The notes below the pieces were generated by a model. It ran no database searches and was not told the DNA's origin. It saw nothing but the letters and a program-made list of their open reading frames with translations. Below, piece by piece: positions 28,695 through 40,983 of a DNA stretch of 64,000 nt (position 1 is the stretch's first letter; each line of letters opens with the position of its first letter). A program made the position numbers and the translations under genes. Location of the stretch: contig NZ_CP144460.1 of assembly GCF_040182365.1 (NCBI RefSeq), forward strand, positions 4,464,001 through 4,528,000, given 5' to 3'. The stretch comes from Xanthomonas sp. 10-10 (GTDB lineage: Bacteria > Pseudomonadota > Gammaproteobacteria > Xanthomonadales > Xanthomonadaceae).

Positions 28695-29653
28695 GGCGGC
28701 AGTGTCCTTGCGCGCTTGCGGCGATGCGTGGTGGGCGGCAGCACGGCAGACGGTGCGGCCATTGCCTGCTGCGCGTGCTCGGCATGTTCGCGCGCCTGTG
28801 CCTTGAGCCACTGGCGAAATGCCAGAAAACCGGTGTGCGTGGCCGAACGCTGCGGGTATACCAGGTAATGCGACCAGGTGGTCTTGAGCCGTTGCGCTGA
28901 CAGCGCCACCAGCTGGCCGGATGCCAGCAACAGGCGTGCGCGGGTCACCCGCCCCATCGCAACCCCGACGCCATCCAGCGCGGCACGGTGATGGGACTCG
29001 GATTCGTCGAGCACCGCGGCATACCGTCGCGGCGGCTCGCCCCCGAAGGTCGCAAACCAGCGCGGCCAGTCGCCATCCGGGTCGCCCAGCAGCGGCCATC
29101 GCTGCAGCGGCTGCGCATCGATGCCGCCCATGCGTGCGATCAGCGACGGGCTCGCCATCGGCACCAGCCATTCGTCGAACAACGGTTCGGCGATCACGCC
29201 CGGCCACTGTCCGGCACCGATGCGCATGGCCGCATCCACCTGCGGCTGGCGTTCGAAGTCCACCAATCGCTCGCTGGAAAACAGATTGATCTCGATGGTG
29301 GGATGGGCGGCCAGAAAATTGCTCAGGCGCGGCACCAGCCACGCCGAGGCCATCGACGGCGTAATGCTCAGGGTAAGCGTGTCCTCGCGGCGTGCAGCGA
29401 ACGGCTGGAATGCGTCGGCGATCGCATCCAGATGCGGAGCGATGCGATCGAGCAATTGCTGCCCCTGCGGCGTGGCGCTGACGCCGCGCGCGTGCCGCTG
29501 CAGCAACCGATAGCCCAGGCGTTGTTCGAGTGCACGCACCTGGTGACTGAGCGCACTGACGGTCAGATGCATCGACGCGGCAGCGCGCGAGAGATTGCCC
29601 AGACGCACCGCACTGACGAAGCCCTGCAATGCGTGAAGCGGCGGACGCGACAT
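28691..29653 (-). CDS. LysR family transcriptional regulator (GcvA-like)
   Basis: A 320-residue LysR regulator. The N-terminal winged HTH has the pattern [20 protein letters not shown], then [21 protein letters not shown], and a C-terminal ligand-binding domain of two Rossmann-like lobes (about 95-290). The tail is Arg/Pro-rich. It overlaps aceK by 4 nt, and divergent from it, across about 102 nt, lies an 82-residue gene that may be its target. The TTTGCAAAAG-type inverted repeats at 29688-29706 in this gap would suit an operator. The ligand is unknown. Confidence 0.88.
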   Translation of the reverse strand: MSRPPLHALQGFVSAVRLGNLSRAAASMHLTVSALSHQVRALEQRLGYRLLQRHARGVSATPQGQQLLDRIAPHLDAIADAFQPFAARREDTLTLSITPSMASAWLVPRLSNFLAAHPTIEINLFSSERLVDFERQPQVDAAMRIGAGQWPGVIAEPLFDEWLVPMASPSLIARMGGIDAQPLQRWPLLGDPDGDWPRWFATFGGEPPRRYAAVLDESESHHRAALDGVGVAMGRVTRARLLLASGQLVALSAQRLKTTWSHYLVYPQRSATHTGFLAFRQWLKAQAREHAEHAQQAMAAPSAVLPPTTHRRKRARTLPP

Positions 29654-29755
29654 GGCTCACCCTTGAATGGAATTCAACGCTGACTTGCAAAAGCCTCGCT
29701 TTTGCATAGCCAAGCCTGCGCCTACTGTGGCTTCCACTCAAGTGGGAGCAGGATC

Positions 29756-30004
29756 ATGCGCATCTTTACCGAGTTGCTGTTCCAGCACGGGCACATTGCC
29801 GACGTGGCGCTTGCAAGGCAGTTGGCGGAGGCGGAGATCGCGATGGACGTGGCAACGGACGCCAGCGCCGAACCGGCAGCACAGACCGCGCAGAGCGCAC
29901 CGGTCGCGGCCGAGCCTGCGCCTCGCAGGAACGCCGAAAAAAGGATGGCGCGACGTGCGCGCCAGCTGGTGCGGGCGATGACCGCACTGTCGCCCTTTCG
30001 CTGA
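29756..30004 (+). CDS. Small basic protein (82 aa), divergent from LysR gene
   Basis: An 82-residue protein, MRIFTELLFQHGHIAD at the start, an Ala/Glu-rich middle (about 35-58), and an Arg/Lys-rich C-terminal helix (RRNAEKRMARRARQLVRAM). The ATG at 29756 follows a good ribosome-binding sequence (gggagcaggatc). No domain is recognised. It is read divergently from the LysR gene, the usual place for a LysR target. Function unknown. Confidence 0.65.
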   Translation: MRIFTELLFQHGHIADVALARQLAEAEIAMDVATDASAEPAAQTAQSAPVAAEPAPRRNAEKRMARRARQLVRAMTALSPFR

Positions 30005-30083
30005 AACGACGGGGCCCGCCTGGTGGCGAGGCGGGCCCTGACGATGGTACTGGACTGGACGCACCGGCACGCGGTGCGCGGGC

Positions 30084-32495
<2,412 letters not shown>

Positions 32496-32562
32496 TCATC
32501 CCGCCACACGGCCAATCGACATGGATGCAGCTGTAACGAATCCATTGCCGAATCGACGCACA

Positions 32563-32597
32563 GCAAAAAGGCGCAATCACGCGATCGCGCCTTTTGC
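32563..32597 (-). terminator. Terminator after the 32683-33237 lipoprotein gene
   Basis: GCAAAAAGGCGC ... GCGCCTTTTGC forms an 11-bp stem with one bulged A. On the minus strand a T-run follows the GC part. The gap 32316-32682 (367 nt) otherwise shows only this hairpin and presumably the icd promoter. Confidence 0.6.
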
Positions 32598-32682
32598 TGC
32601 AACGTGATGCAAGCAGACGTCACCGGCTGCAGATGGGACGATGCCGGGACGCGACGCCGTCGCCACCGACCGCCTATGTCAG

Positions 32683-33237
32683 CTACTTCACCGTAATGGT
32701 CTGCGGATTGCCCGCAGGCTTGCCGTCGACCATGGCCTGCGCGGTGTATGTCCCGGCCGGCCAGCCATCGGGCTTGCTGAAGCTGAGGTTGGTGGTTTCT
32801 GCGCCAGTGGTGGTCAGCGTGGCGTTCTGCTCGCCGGCAACCTGGCCATCCTGATAGGTGAGCTTGGCCGATACGGGCACATTGCTCGCGCTGCCATCGG
32901 TCTTGACCGACACGATGATGGTGTCCTTGGTGCCGATGGTGGCAGACGGGGTCACTGTCTTGTCGGCGGCGGCAGTGGTCCCGACTGCAACGCTGGACAC
33001 GCTGACGGCGGAACCCGTCGCCGCTGCGGTGTCGGTGCTGGCCGCGCCGGTCGCCGTGCTCTGGCCAGCCTGATCGCTGGCCGGCGGCGTGGCGGCCGGG
33101 CCTGGCATCGCCTCCGTGGCAGCCCCGGAAGTGGGATCCTTCGAAACGCTGGCGTCGTCATTCTTCTTGCAGCCGGACAGTGCAAGCACGCCGGCAAGGG
33201 CAATCACGAGCGTGCCTGAAACGGATTTAGTACGCAT
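32683..33237 (-). CDS. Ser/Thr/Ala-rich lipoprotein with Ig-like C-terminus
   Basis: A 184-residue predicted lipoprotein. The signal peptide ends at the lipobox LSGC (Cys23), followed by a Lys-containing start, a low-complexity Ala/Thr/Ser/Pro linker (about 30-95) and a small beta-rich domain (TIIVSVKTDGSASNVPVSAKLTYQDG, then WPAGTYTAQAMVDG) of the kind seen in bacterial Ig-like folds. No catalytic motif is present. A second-membrane structural or binding role is possible, but the function is unknown. Confidence 0.75.
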   Translation of the reverse strand: MRTKSVSGTLVIALAGVLALSGCKKNDDASVSKDPTSGAATEAMPGPAATPPASDQAGQSTATGAASTDTAAATGSAVSVSSVAVGTTAAADKTVTPSATIGTKDTIIVSVKTDGSASNVPVSAKLTYQDGQVAGEQNATLTTTGAETTNLSFSKPDGWPAGTYTAQAMVDGKPAGNPQTITVK

Positions 33238-33355
33238 GGATCAATCTCCGAATATCGAAAAGAACAGGGTTTCTGGAGTGTCTTGGTTTCTGGTGTGTCT
33301 TGCGCGATTCCCGGCAGCGCGCCACGAACCATGCAATGCGGTGACTCGCCGGCCG

Positions 33356-33649
33356 CTACGCTTTGTGCGGCAACCGCAGCATCTGCCCCGGAAAGATCTT
33401 GTCCGGGTCCTTGAGCGTTTCGCGGTTGGCTTCGAAAATACGCGGCCACAATGCGCCGTCGCCGAGGTGACGTTTGGCGATGCTGGACAGACTGTCGCCT
33501 GCCTGCACAGTGACCGATTCCTCGACCAGCTCTGCGGTGCTCTGCACGCTGGTGCGCACGTTGGAAAAATCCGGAGCGGGCGTCACTTCGGCGGTGCTAT
33601 CGACCGTCGACGTCACATTGGAGAAATCTGGTTTCTTATCGGCACTCAT
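33356..33649 (-). CDS. Small LysM-domain protein
   Basis: A 97-residue protein without a signal peptide. Residues about 47-96 form a LysM domain of the YgaU/cytoplasmic type (VTVQAGDSLSSIAKRHLGDG, then WPRIFEANRETLKDPDKIFPGQMLRLP). The first 42 residues contain two copies of a 17-18-residue repeat (PDFSNVTSTVDSTAEV and PDFSNVRTSVQSTAEL). LysM domains bind peptidoglycan or related sugars, but an intracellular position is suggested by the missing signal. It lies between the lipoprotein and queF, all on the minus strand. Confidence 0.8.
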   Translation of the reverse strand: MSADKKPDFSNVTSTVDSTAEVTPAPDFSNVRTSVQSTAELVEESVTVQAGDSLSSIAKRHLGDGALWPRIFEANRETLKDPDKIFPGQMLRLPHKA

Positions 33650-33707
33650 TGCTGCATTCCTTCGTGCATCACGAAGCTTGCAGGGTGCGTGCAGCGCTGT
33701 TAAGCAT

Positions 33708-33738
33708 GGATCGCGCCACCGTGAAGCTGGCGCGATCC
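33708..33738 (-). terminator. queF terminator hairpin
   Basis: GGATCGCGCCA and TGGCGCGATCC form a perfect 11-bp stem with a 9-nt loop, 15 nt beyond the queF stop. There is no long T-tract. Confidence 0.5.
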
Positions 33739-33752
33739 CGGAACGGGCATGG

Positions 33753-34568
33753 TTACTGGCGCAGGTCGCGAAAGATCGACAGCGGTGTCGGCACGCTGGG
33801 CGAGCTGCGCAAGGGGTTGATGTCCAGCCCGCCACGGCGGGTGTAGCGCGCCTCGACCACCAGCCACTGCGGCGCGCAGCGGAGCAGCACGTCGTTGAAG
33901 ATCCGCTCCACGCATTGCTCATGAAACTCGGCGTGGTCGCGGAAACTCACCAGATAGCGCAGCAGGCCTTCGCGGTCGATCGGCGCGCCGCGGTAGCGCA
34001 GCGTGACGCTGGCCCAATCCGGTTGGCCGGTGACCGGGCAATTGGATTTGAGCAGGGCCGAGGTCAGCACTTCTTCGGTGAGCGGTTGCGCGTGCGCCGA
34101 CAGGTACGCGGCATTGGGCGGGCCGTAGTCGTCGATGCTGACGTCCAGCGCGTCGATCGATTCGCCCTCGCCGACCGCATCGATCGGCGGCAGACCGAAG
34201 TCCACCGTCACATCGGCACCGGCGCGTGTGGACAGGTCGGTGGCGATGCGGGTGCGCACCGCTTCGGCACTGTTGAAGCGGGTGGCATTGAGCGAATTGA
34301 GATACAGCTTGAGCGACTTGGATTCGATCAACGACGGCGACTCGCAGGGGACGTTCAAGGTGGCCGTGGCCACGCAGGGCTTGCCCTGTGCATCGAGCCA
34401 GCTGAGTTCATAGGCATGCCAGCGATCGCGCCCGATGAAGGGCAAGGCGCCGGTCAGGCCGATCGCCTCGCGCCCGGCCGCGCGCGGAATTGGAAACAGC
34501 AGCGACGGATCGTAGCCACTGGGATAGGCGACCTCACGACCGAGGGTGGAATCTTCTGGGGTATTCAT
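33753..34568 (-). CDS. queF: NADPH-dependent 7-cyano-7-deazaguanine reductase QueF
   Basis: A 271-residue enzyme that reduces preQ0 to preQ1 in queuosine tRNA biosynthesis. It is the two-domain (YqfB-like, long) form typical of gammaproteobacteria. The substrate-binding motif [11 protein letters not shown] is at about 82-92, and the nucleophilic Cys177 lies in [17 protein letters not shown] together with Asp184. The start at 34568 gives the standard length. A terminator-like hairpin follows. No other queuosine gene is next to it. Confidence 0.96.
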   Translation of the reverse strand: MNTPEDSTLGREVAYPSGYDPSLLFPIPRAAGREAIGLTGALPFIGRDRWHAYELSWLDAQGKPCVATATLNVPCESPSLIESKSLKLYLNSLNATRFNSAEAVRTRIATDLSTRAGADVTVDFGLPPIDAVGEGESIDALDVSIDDYGPPNAAYLSAHAQPLTEEVLTSALLKSNCPVTGQPDWASVTLRYRGAPIDREGLLRYLVSFRDHAEFHEQCVERIFNDVLLRCAPQWLVVEARYTRRGGLDINPLRSSPSVPTPLSIFRDLRQ

Positions 34569-34710
34569 CCCGCCATTTTAGGCCGGGCGGGCTGGCCGTG
34601 AGCTATATGGCGGATGCTGGAGCGAGCTGGCGACAGAAGCAGCGGGCCGTCAAGCGGCCCGCCACCCCACACGATCACCAACGCTCAGCGGAAACCGCGC
34701 AACTGCGCAC

Positions 34711-34741
34711 GATTCCCCATTCCCCATTCCCGACTCCCGAT
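34711..34741. repeat. Short heptamer repeat (GATTCCC type)
   Basis: About four consecutive 7-mers, GATTCCC CATTCCC CATTCCC GACTCCC, plus a partial fifth, abut the stop of the M20 gene. The same family occurs at 40984-41018 and 51413-51516. The surrounding 173-nt gap 34569-34741 has no gene. Confidence 0.75.
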
Positions 34742-36058
34742 TCAGCCAGCCTCACCCTGGTGCAGGTAATCCAGCGACACCTGCAACAACGCGCGCAAGC
34801 CCACATCCAGCGACGATTCGTCGAGCAGGAACTGCGGCGAGTGATTGCTGGGCGCGGTCGCCGGGTCGATGCCCTTGGCGGTGGAGCCGACGAAGAAGAA
34901 CATCGACGGCACCTGCTGGGCGTAGAACGAAAAGTCTTCGGCGCCCATCTGCAACGGCGGCTCGTAGACATTGTCGGCGCCCACCACGGCCTGCAGGCTG
35001 GGCAGCATCTTTGCGGTCAATGCAGGGTCGTTGACGGTGGCCGGGTTGCCGGGCTGGTCCGGTACCTGCGCCTCGACCTTGGCCCCGTGGGCGGCAGCGG
35101 TGTGCTCGGCCACCGTCTTGAGGTCGGCGAAGATCTGCTGGCGCATGGCTTCGTCGAAGGTGCGGATGGTGCCGACCATTTCCACGTCGTCGGGGATGAT
35201 GTTGTAGCGGATGCCGCCCTTGATCGCGCCGAAGCTCAACACTGCCGGCTGCTTGGACAGGTTGGCACGGCGGCTGATCACGGTCTGCGCGGCGCCGATC
35301 ATGTCGGCGCTGGCCACGATCGGGTCGATGCCGTTCCACGGCGCCGAGCCATGCGTCTGGCGGCCGATCATCTTGATCGCGAAACGGTCCGAGGCCGCCA
35401 TCAGCGGGCCGCTGCGCACCGCGATCTTGCCGGCCTGCACGCTGGAGAACACATGCAGGCCGAACACCGCCTGCGGCTTGAAGTCGGCGAACAGGCCTTC
35501 CTTCAGCATCAGCGACGCGCCGCCCTCTTCGTTGCCCGGTGCGCCTTCCTCGGAGGGCTGGAAGATCAGCATCACCTCGCCGGGCAGCTGCTCGCGCATG
35601 CCGACCAGCGCTTCGGCCACGCCGAGCAGGATCGCGGTGTGGGCGTCGTGGCCGCAGGCGTGCATCACCCCGACCTGCTCGCCGCGGTACTCGGCGGTGA
35701 CCTTGGAGGCGAACGGCAGGCCGGTCTGCTCCTTGACCGGCAAGGCATCCATGTCGGCGCGCAAGGCGATCTTCGGCCCCGGCTTGCCACCCTTGATGAT
35801 GGCCACCACGCCGTGATGGGCGATGCCGGTGCGCGGCTTGAGGCCGAGCTTGCGCAGCTGCGCGGCCACGGTGGCGGCGGTGCGCTCCTCGCGGTTGGAC
35901 AGTTCCGGGTGCTGGTGGAAGTCGCGGCGCCACTGCACCAGCTTGGTCTGCAACGGCGCGGCAGCGGCCTGCACTTCGGGCCGGGGCGTGGCCTGGGCGG
36001 CGGCGAGCGTGGGCAGGGCGAGCAGTAGCGCGCTGGTCAGCAGGCGGGAGTGGCGCAT
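34742..36058 (-). CDS. M20D family amidohydrolase, exported (hippurate hydrolase-like)
   Basis: A 438-residue zinc-dependent hydrolase with a signal peptide (LLTSALLLALPTLAAAQ), so probably periplasmic. The body matches the M20D/ama family that cleaves N-acyl or N-aminoacyl amides: RRDFHQHPELSNREE, RADMDALPV, the metal-ligand segment HACGHDAHTAILLG, QPSEEG, and the dimerisation domain (about 190-310) ending at GAEDFSFY. I took the ATG at 36058, with the ribosome-binding sequence GAGG just upstream; a TTG at 36064 is also possible. The natural substrate is not clear. Confidence 0.88.
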   Translation of the reverse strand: MRHSRLLTSALLLALPTLAAAQATPRPEVQAAAAPLQTKLVQWRRDFHQHPELSNREERTAATVAAQLRKLGLKPRTGIAHHGVVAIIKGGKPGPKIALRADMDALPVKEQTGLPFASKVTAEYRGEQVGVMHACGHDAHTAILLGVAEALVGMREQLPGEVMLIFQPSEEGAPGNEEGGASLMLKEGLFADFKPQAVFGLHVFSSVQAGKIAVRSGPLMAASDRFAIKMIGRQTHGSAPWNGIDPIVASADMIGAAQTVISRRANLSKQPAVLSFGAIKGGIRYNIIPDDVEMVGTIRTFDEAMRQQIFADLKTVAEHTAAAHGAKVEAQVPDQPGNPATVNDPALTAKMLPSLQAVVGADNVYEPPLQMGAEDFSFYAQQVPSMFFFVGSTAKGIDPATAPSNHSPQFLLDESSLDVGLRALLQVSLDYLHQGEAG

Positions 36059-36214
36059 TGGCAATCCTCTAAAGATGATTGCTTAATGTAGTGCACCCGC
36101 GCAGCTGGCGGGTTGCGGTGGGGCCCGATTCAGTCCAGCGGTCAACCGCAGTCGCAGTGGTACGTTGCCGCTGCACTGCGCCCATGAATGGCGCAGATGT
36201 CGCGCCCGATGGCC

Positions 36215-36230
36215 CGTTACTTCAGTAACG
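36215..36230. promoter_or_regulatory. Inverted repeat upstream of the RND operon
   Basis: CGTTAC-ttca-GTAACG is a perfect 6-bp inverted repeat 85 nt before the mdtA-like start, in the 257-nt region between it and the divergent M20 gene. It could be an operator. No regulator gene is adjacent. Confidence 0.3.
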
Positions 36231-36315
36231 TTCAATCCGTCAGGCGCGGCGATATGCTTCGCATAGCCGCCCCACGGTCGCCCCAGGCGCCCGGCCCGCC
36301 CTCAGGAGTTGTCGC

Positions 36316-37554
36316 ATGTCGCGTTTTTGGAAGATCACACTGCTGGTCGTAGCGGTGCTCGTCGTGGTGTTTGTCGCAATGCGCATGATGGGCGGGGGCG
36401 ATCACGGCAAGCGGGCGGACGCGCCGGACGGCAATGGCACCGAAAACAGCGGCCCGGTGCCGGTCACGGTGGTGGCTGCCACCACCCAGGACGTGCCGGT
36501 CTATGCCAGCGCGCTGGGCACGGTCACCGCGCTCAACACGGTCACGGTCAGCCCGCAGGTCGGCGGCCAGCTGATGAGCCTGAATTTCAAGGAAGGCCAG
36601 GAAGTGAAGAAGGGCGAGCTGCTGGCGCAGATCGACCCGCGCACGCTGCAGGCCAGCTACGACCAGGCGCTGGCGGCCAAGCGCCAGAACCAGGCGCTGC
36701 TGGCGACCTCGCGGGTGAACTACCAGCGCTCCAACGACCCGGCCTACAAGCAGTACGTCTCGCGCACAGACCTGGATACCCAGCGTAACCAGGTGGCGCA
36801 GTACGAGGCGGCGGTGTCGGCCAACGATGCGCAGATGCGCTCGGCGCAGGTGCAATTGCAGTTCACCCGCGTCACCGCGCCGATTGACGGCATCGCCGGC
36901 ATCCGCTGGGTGGACGTGGGCAATATCGTCAGCGCCAGCTCCACCATCGTCACCCTGACCCAGATCCGCCCGATCTATGTGTCCTTCAACCTGCCCGAGC
37001 GCGAGCTGCAGGCCGTGCGCAGCGGCCAGGCGGCGTCGCCACTGGGCGTGGCGGCGCTGGATCGCGGCGATGCGCACGTGATCAGCGGCGACGGCAAGCT
37101 GGAGGTGATCGACAACCGCATCGCCGCCGACAGCGGCACCTTCGGCGCGCGTGCGATCTTCGACAACACCGACAACGCCTTGTGGCCGGGGCAGTTCGTC
37201 AACGTGCGGCTGCAGCTGCGCACCATCTCCGGCGGCACCGTGGTGCCCACCCAGGCGGTGCAGCGCGGCCCGGACGGCGATTACGTCTACGTGGTGGGCA
37301 ACGACAACACCGCGCAGATGCGCACCGTGGTGCAGGGCGTGGAAGTGGACGACAGCCATGTGCAGGTCACCAAGGGCCTCAAGCCCGGCGAGCGCGTGGT
37401 CACCGAAGGCCAGTTCCGGCTCAAGCCGGGCAGCAAGGTCAGCGCGCTCAAGCCGGGCGAAACCCCGCCCGAGCCGACCGAGGCCGAACTCAAGGCAGCG
37501 CAGGACAAGCAGAAGGGCGGCGGCGGCGGCCGTCGCGGCGGCGGCCCGCGCTAA
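36316..37554 (+). CDS. mdtA: RND efflux periplasmic adaptor, MdtA-like
   Basis: A 412-residue membrane-fusion protein that links an RND pump to an outer-membrane channel. The N-terminal anchor/signal (WKITLLVVAVLVVVFVA) is followed by the biotinyl-lipoyl-like region (VTVSPQVGGQLMSLNFKEGQEVKKGELLAQID), an alpha-hairpin (about 115-180), a beta-barrel domain and membrane-proximal domain. The C-terminus is a Gly/Arg-rich tail (GGGGRRGGGPR). It is the first gene of the three-gene RND operon. The substrate is not predictable. Confidence 0.9.
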   Translation: MSRFWKITLLVVAVLVVVFVAMRMMGGGDHGKRADAPDGNGTENSGPVPVTVVAATTQDVPVYASALGTVTALNTVTVSPQVGGQLMSLNFKEGQEVKKGELLAQIDPRTLQASYDQALAAKRQNQALLATSRVNYQRSNDPAYKQYVSRTDLDTQRNQVAQYEAAVSANDAQMRSAQVQLQFTRVTAPIDGIAGIRWVDVGNIVSASSTIVTLTQIRPIYVSFNLPERELQAVRSGQAASPLGVAALDRGDAHVISGDGKLEVIDNRIAADSGTFGARAIFDNTDNALWPGQFVNVRLQLRTISGGTVVPTQAVQRGPDGDYVYVVGNDNTAQMRTVVQGVEVDDSHVQVTKGLKPGERVVTEGQFRLKPGSKVSALKPGETPPEPTEAELKAAQDKQKGGGGGRRGGGPR

Positions 37555-37648
37555 TGCCTGACCACTGGCGACGGGACACCCCGCCGCCAGTGCGCGTCGG
37601 CGCCCTGTGCGCCGGCACCGATTGACGTCTTCAGCAAGGATTCCCCCC

Positions 37649-40600
37649 GTGGGCTTTTCGACCATCTTCATCCGCCGCCCCATCGCCACCTCGTTGTTGA
37701 TGGCGGGCGTCCTGCTGCTGGGCATCCTGGGCTATCGGCAATTGCCGGTGTCGGCGCTGCCGGAAATCGACGCGCCCAGCCTGGTCGTGACCACCCAATA
37801 CCCCGGCGCCAACGCGACCACCATGGCCTCGCTGGTGACCACGCCGCTGGAGCGCCAGTTCGGGCAGATCTCCGGGTTGCAGATGATGACCTCCGACTCG
37901 TCGGCGGGCCTGTCCACCATCATTCTGCAGTTCTCGATGGACCGCGACATCGACATCGCTTCGCAGGACGTGCAGGCGGCGATCCGCCAGGCCACCCTGC
38001 CCTCGTCGCTGCCGTACCAGCCGGTCTACAACCGGGTCAATCCGGCCGATGCGGCGATCCTCACGCTCAAGCTCACCTCCGACTCGCTACCGCTGCGCGA
38101 GGTCAACCGCTACGCCGATGCGATCCTGGCCCAGCGCCTGTCGCAGGTGCCGGGCGTGGGTCTGGTGTCGATCGCCGGCAACGTGCGCCCGGCCGTGCGC
38201 ATCCAGGTCAACCCGGCGCAGCTGTCGAACATGGGCCTGACCATGGAGTCGCTGCGCAGCGCGCTGACCCAGACCAATGTCAGCGCGCCCAAGGGTTCGC
38301 TCAACGGCAAGACCCAGTCCTACAGCATCGGCACCAACGACCAGCTCACCGACGCGGCGCAATACCGCGAGACCATCATCAGCTTCGCCAACGGCCGCCC
38401 GGTGCGCCTGGCCGATGTGGCCAACGTGGTCGACGGGGTGGAAAACGACCAGCTCGCCGCCTGGGCCGATGGCAAGCCGGCGGTGCTGCTGGAGATCCGC
38501 CGCCAGCCCGGCGCCAACATCGTGCAGACGGTGGAGCAGATCCGCAGCATCCTGCCGCAACTGCAGTCGGTGCTGCCGGCCGACGTGCACCTGGAGGTGT
38601 TCTCCGACCGCACCGAAACCATCCGCGCCTCGGTGCACGAGGTGAAGTTCACCCTGGTGCTGACCATCGCGCTGGTGGTGGCGGTGATCTTCGTGTTCCT
38701 GCGCCGGCTGTGGGCCACCATCATTCCCTCGGTGGCGGTGCCGTTGTCACTGGCCGGCACCTTCGGGGTGATGGCGTTCGCCGGCATGTCGCTGGACAAC
38801 CTGTCGCTGATGGCGCTGGTGGTGGCGACCGGGTTCGTGGTCGACGATGCGATCGTGATGATCGAAAACATCGTGCGCTACATCGAACAGGGCAAGAGCG
38901 GGCCGGAGGCGGCCGAAATCGGCGCCAAGCAGATCGGCTTCACCGTGTTGTCGCTGACCGTGTCGCTGGTGGCGGTGTTCCTGCCACTGCTGCTGATGCC
39001 GGGCGTGACCGGGCGGCTGTTCCATGAGTTTGCGTGGGTGCTGTCGATCGCGGTGGTGATCTCGATGCTGGTGTCGCTGACGCTGACGCCGATGATGTGC
39101 GCCTACCTGCTCAAGCCCGACGCCCTGCCCGAAGGCGAGGACGCGCACGAACGCGCCGCCGCCGCCGGCAAGACCAACCTGTGGACGCGCACCGTGGGCG
39201 CCTACGAGCGCAGCCTGGACTGGGTGCTGGCGCACCAGCCGCTGACCCTGGCGGTGGCGATCGGCGCAGTGGCGCTGACCGTGGTGCTGTACGTGGCGAT
39301 CCCCAAGGGCCTGCTGCCCGAGCAGGACACCGGCCTGATCACCGGCGTGGTGCAGGCCGACCAGAACGTGGCCTTCCCGCAGATGGAGCAGCGCACCCAG
39401 GCGGTGGCAGCAGCGCTGAAGAAGGACCCGGCGGTGACCGGCGTGGCCGCCTTCATCGGCGCCGGCACCATGAACCCGACGCTCAACCAGGGTCAGCTCG
39501 CAATCGTGCTGAAGACCCGTGGCGACCGCGATGGCCTGGACGAGGTGCTGCCGCGCCTGCAGAAAGCCGTGGCCGGCATTCCGGGCGTGGCGCTGTTCCT
39601 CAAGCCGGTGCAGGACGTCACCCTGGACACCCGCGTGGCGGCCACTGAATACCAGTATTCGATCTCGGATGTGGACAGCACCGAGCTGGCCACCTGGGCC
39701 GGGCGCATGACCGAGGCGATGCGCAAGCTGCCCGAGCTGGCCGATGTGGACAACAACCTGGCCAACCAGGGACGTGCGCTGGAGCTGAGCATCGACCGCG
39801 ACAAGGCAAGCATGCTGGGCGTGCCGATGCAGACCATCGACGACACGCTGTACGACGCCTTCGGCCAACGCCAGATCTCCACCATCTTCACCGAGCTCAA
39901 TCAGTACCGCGTGGTGCTGGAAGTGGCGCCGGAATTCCGCAGCAGCACCGCGCTGATGAATCAGCTGGCGGTGGCCAGCAACGGCAGCGGCGCGCTGACC
40001 GGCACCAATGCCACCAGCTTCGGCCAGGTGACTTCGTCCAACTCGTCCACCGCCACCGGCGTGGGCAACCAGAACACCGGCATCGTGGTCGGCGCCGGCA
40101 GCATCATTCCGCTGGCCTCGCTGGCCGAAGCCAAGGTCACCAATACGCCGTTGGTGGTGAGCCACCAGCAGCAGCTGCCGGCGGTGACCATCTCGTTCAA
40201 TCTGGCGCCGGGGCACTCGTTGTCGCAGGCGGTGGCGGCGATCGAGAAGGCGCGCGAAGACCTGAAGATTCCGACCCAGGTGCATGCGCAGTTCGTCGGC
40301 AAGGCCGCCGAATTCACCGGCAGCCAGACCGATATCGTGTGGCTGCTGCTGGCCTCGATCGTGGTGATCTACATCGTGCTGGGCGTGCTGTACGAAAGCT
40401 ACATCCACCCGCTGACGATCATCTCCACGCTGCCGCCGGCCGGCGTCGGTGCGTTGCTGGCGTTGATGATGTGCGGGCTCAGCCTGTCGGTGGACGGCAT
40501 CGTCGGCATCGTGCTGCTGATCGGCATCGTCAAGAAGAACGCGATCATGATGATCGACTTCGCCATCGACGCCCGCCGCGAAGGCGCCAACGCGCACGAA

Positions 40601-40897
40601 GCGATCCGGCGCGCCTGCCTGCTGCGCTTCCGCCCGATCATGATGACCACCGCCGCCGCGATGCTGGGCGCGTTGCCGCTGGCGCTGGGCACCGGCATCG
40701 GCTCGGAACTGCGTCGCCCGCTCGGCATCGCGATTGTGGGTGGCCTGTTGCTGTCGCAGCTGGTCACGCTGTACACCACCCCGGTGATCTACCTGTACAT
40801 GGAACGCGCCGGCGAGCGGCTACGCGACTGGCGCGCGCGGCGTGCCGCCCGCCGCGACGGCGTACCCCCGGCCTCCACCTCGGAGCGCCCGGCATGA
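37649..40897 (+). CDS. mdtB: RND efflux permease, MdtB-like
   Basis: A 1082-residue HAE1-family inner-membrane pump. The N-terminal FIRRPIATSLLMAGVLLLGILG leads into the first helix, two large periplasmic loops follow helices 1 and 7, and the proton-relay helix carries the family DD pair (GFVVDDAIVMIENIVRY, about residue 395-411). The start is a GTG at 37649 with AAGGA upstream (37636-37640). The ATG-initiated longer form has no ribosome site. In MdtABC systems, two different permeases assemble as a heterotrimer. Confidence 0.9.
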   Translation: MGFSTIFIRRPIATSLLMAGVLLLGILGYRQLPVSALPEIDAPSLVVTTQYPGANATTMASLVTTPLERQFGQISGLQMMTSDSSAGLSTIILQFSMDRDIDIASQDVQAAIRQATLPSSLPYQPVYNRVNPADAAILTLKLTSDSLPLREVNRYADAILAQRLSQVPGVGLVSIAGNVRPAVRIQVNPAQLSNMGLTMESLRSALTQTNVSAPKGSLNGKTQSYSIGTNDQLTDAAQYRETIISFANGRPVRLADVANVVDGVENDQLAAWADGKPAVLLEIRRQPGANIVQTVEQIRSILPQLQSVLPADVHLEVFSDRTETIRASVHEVKFTLVLTIALVVAVIFVFLRRLWATIIPSVAVPLSLAGTFGVMAFAGMSLDNLSLMALVVATGFVVDDAIVMIENIVRYIEQGKSGPEAAEIGAKQIGFTVLSLTVSLVAVFLPLLLMPGVTGRLFHEFAWVLSIAVVISMLVSLTLTPMMCAYLLKPDALPEGEDAHERAAAAGKTNLWTRTVGAYERSLDWVLAHQPLTLAVAIGAVALTVVLYVAIPKGLLPEQDTGLITGVVQADQNVAFPQMEQRTQAVAAALKKDPAVTGVAAFIGAGTMNPTLNQGQLAIVLKTRGDRDGLDEVLPRLQKAVAGIPGVALFLKPVQDVTLDTRVAATEYQYSISDVDSTELATWAGRMTEAMRKLPELADVDNNLANQGRALELSIDRDKASMLGVPMQTIDDTLYDAFGQRQISTIFTELNQYRVVLEVAPEFRSSTALMNQLAVASNGSGALTGTNATSFGQVTSSNSSTATGVGNQNTGIVVGAGSIIPLASLAEAKVTNTPLVVSHQQQLPAVTISFNLAPGHSLSQAVAAIEKAREDLKIPTQVHAQFVGKAAEFTGSQTDIVWLLLASIVVIYIVLGVLYESYIHPLTIISTLPPAGVGALLALMMCGLSLSVDGIVGIVLLIGIVKKNAIMMIDFAIDARREGANAHEAIRRACLLRFRPIMMTTAAAMLGALPLALGTGIGSELRRPLGIAIVGGLLLSQLVTLYTTPVIYLYMERAGERLRDWRARRAARRDGVPPASTSERPA

Positions 40898-40983
40898 TGA
40901 CCGGCGCAGCGATGGCTGATCGGCCTGCCTGCTCACTGCATCGCCTTCCCGCACGCGCGTATGGCAACTGCGCTGGCGGTTGC

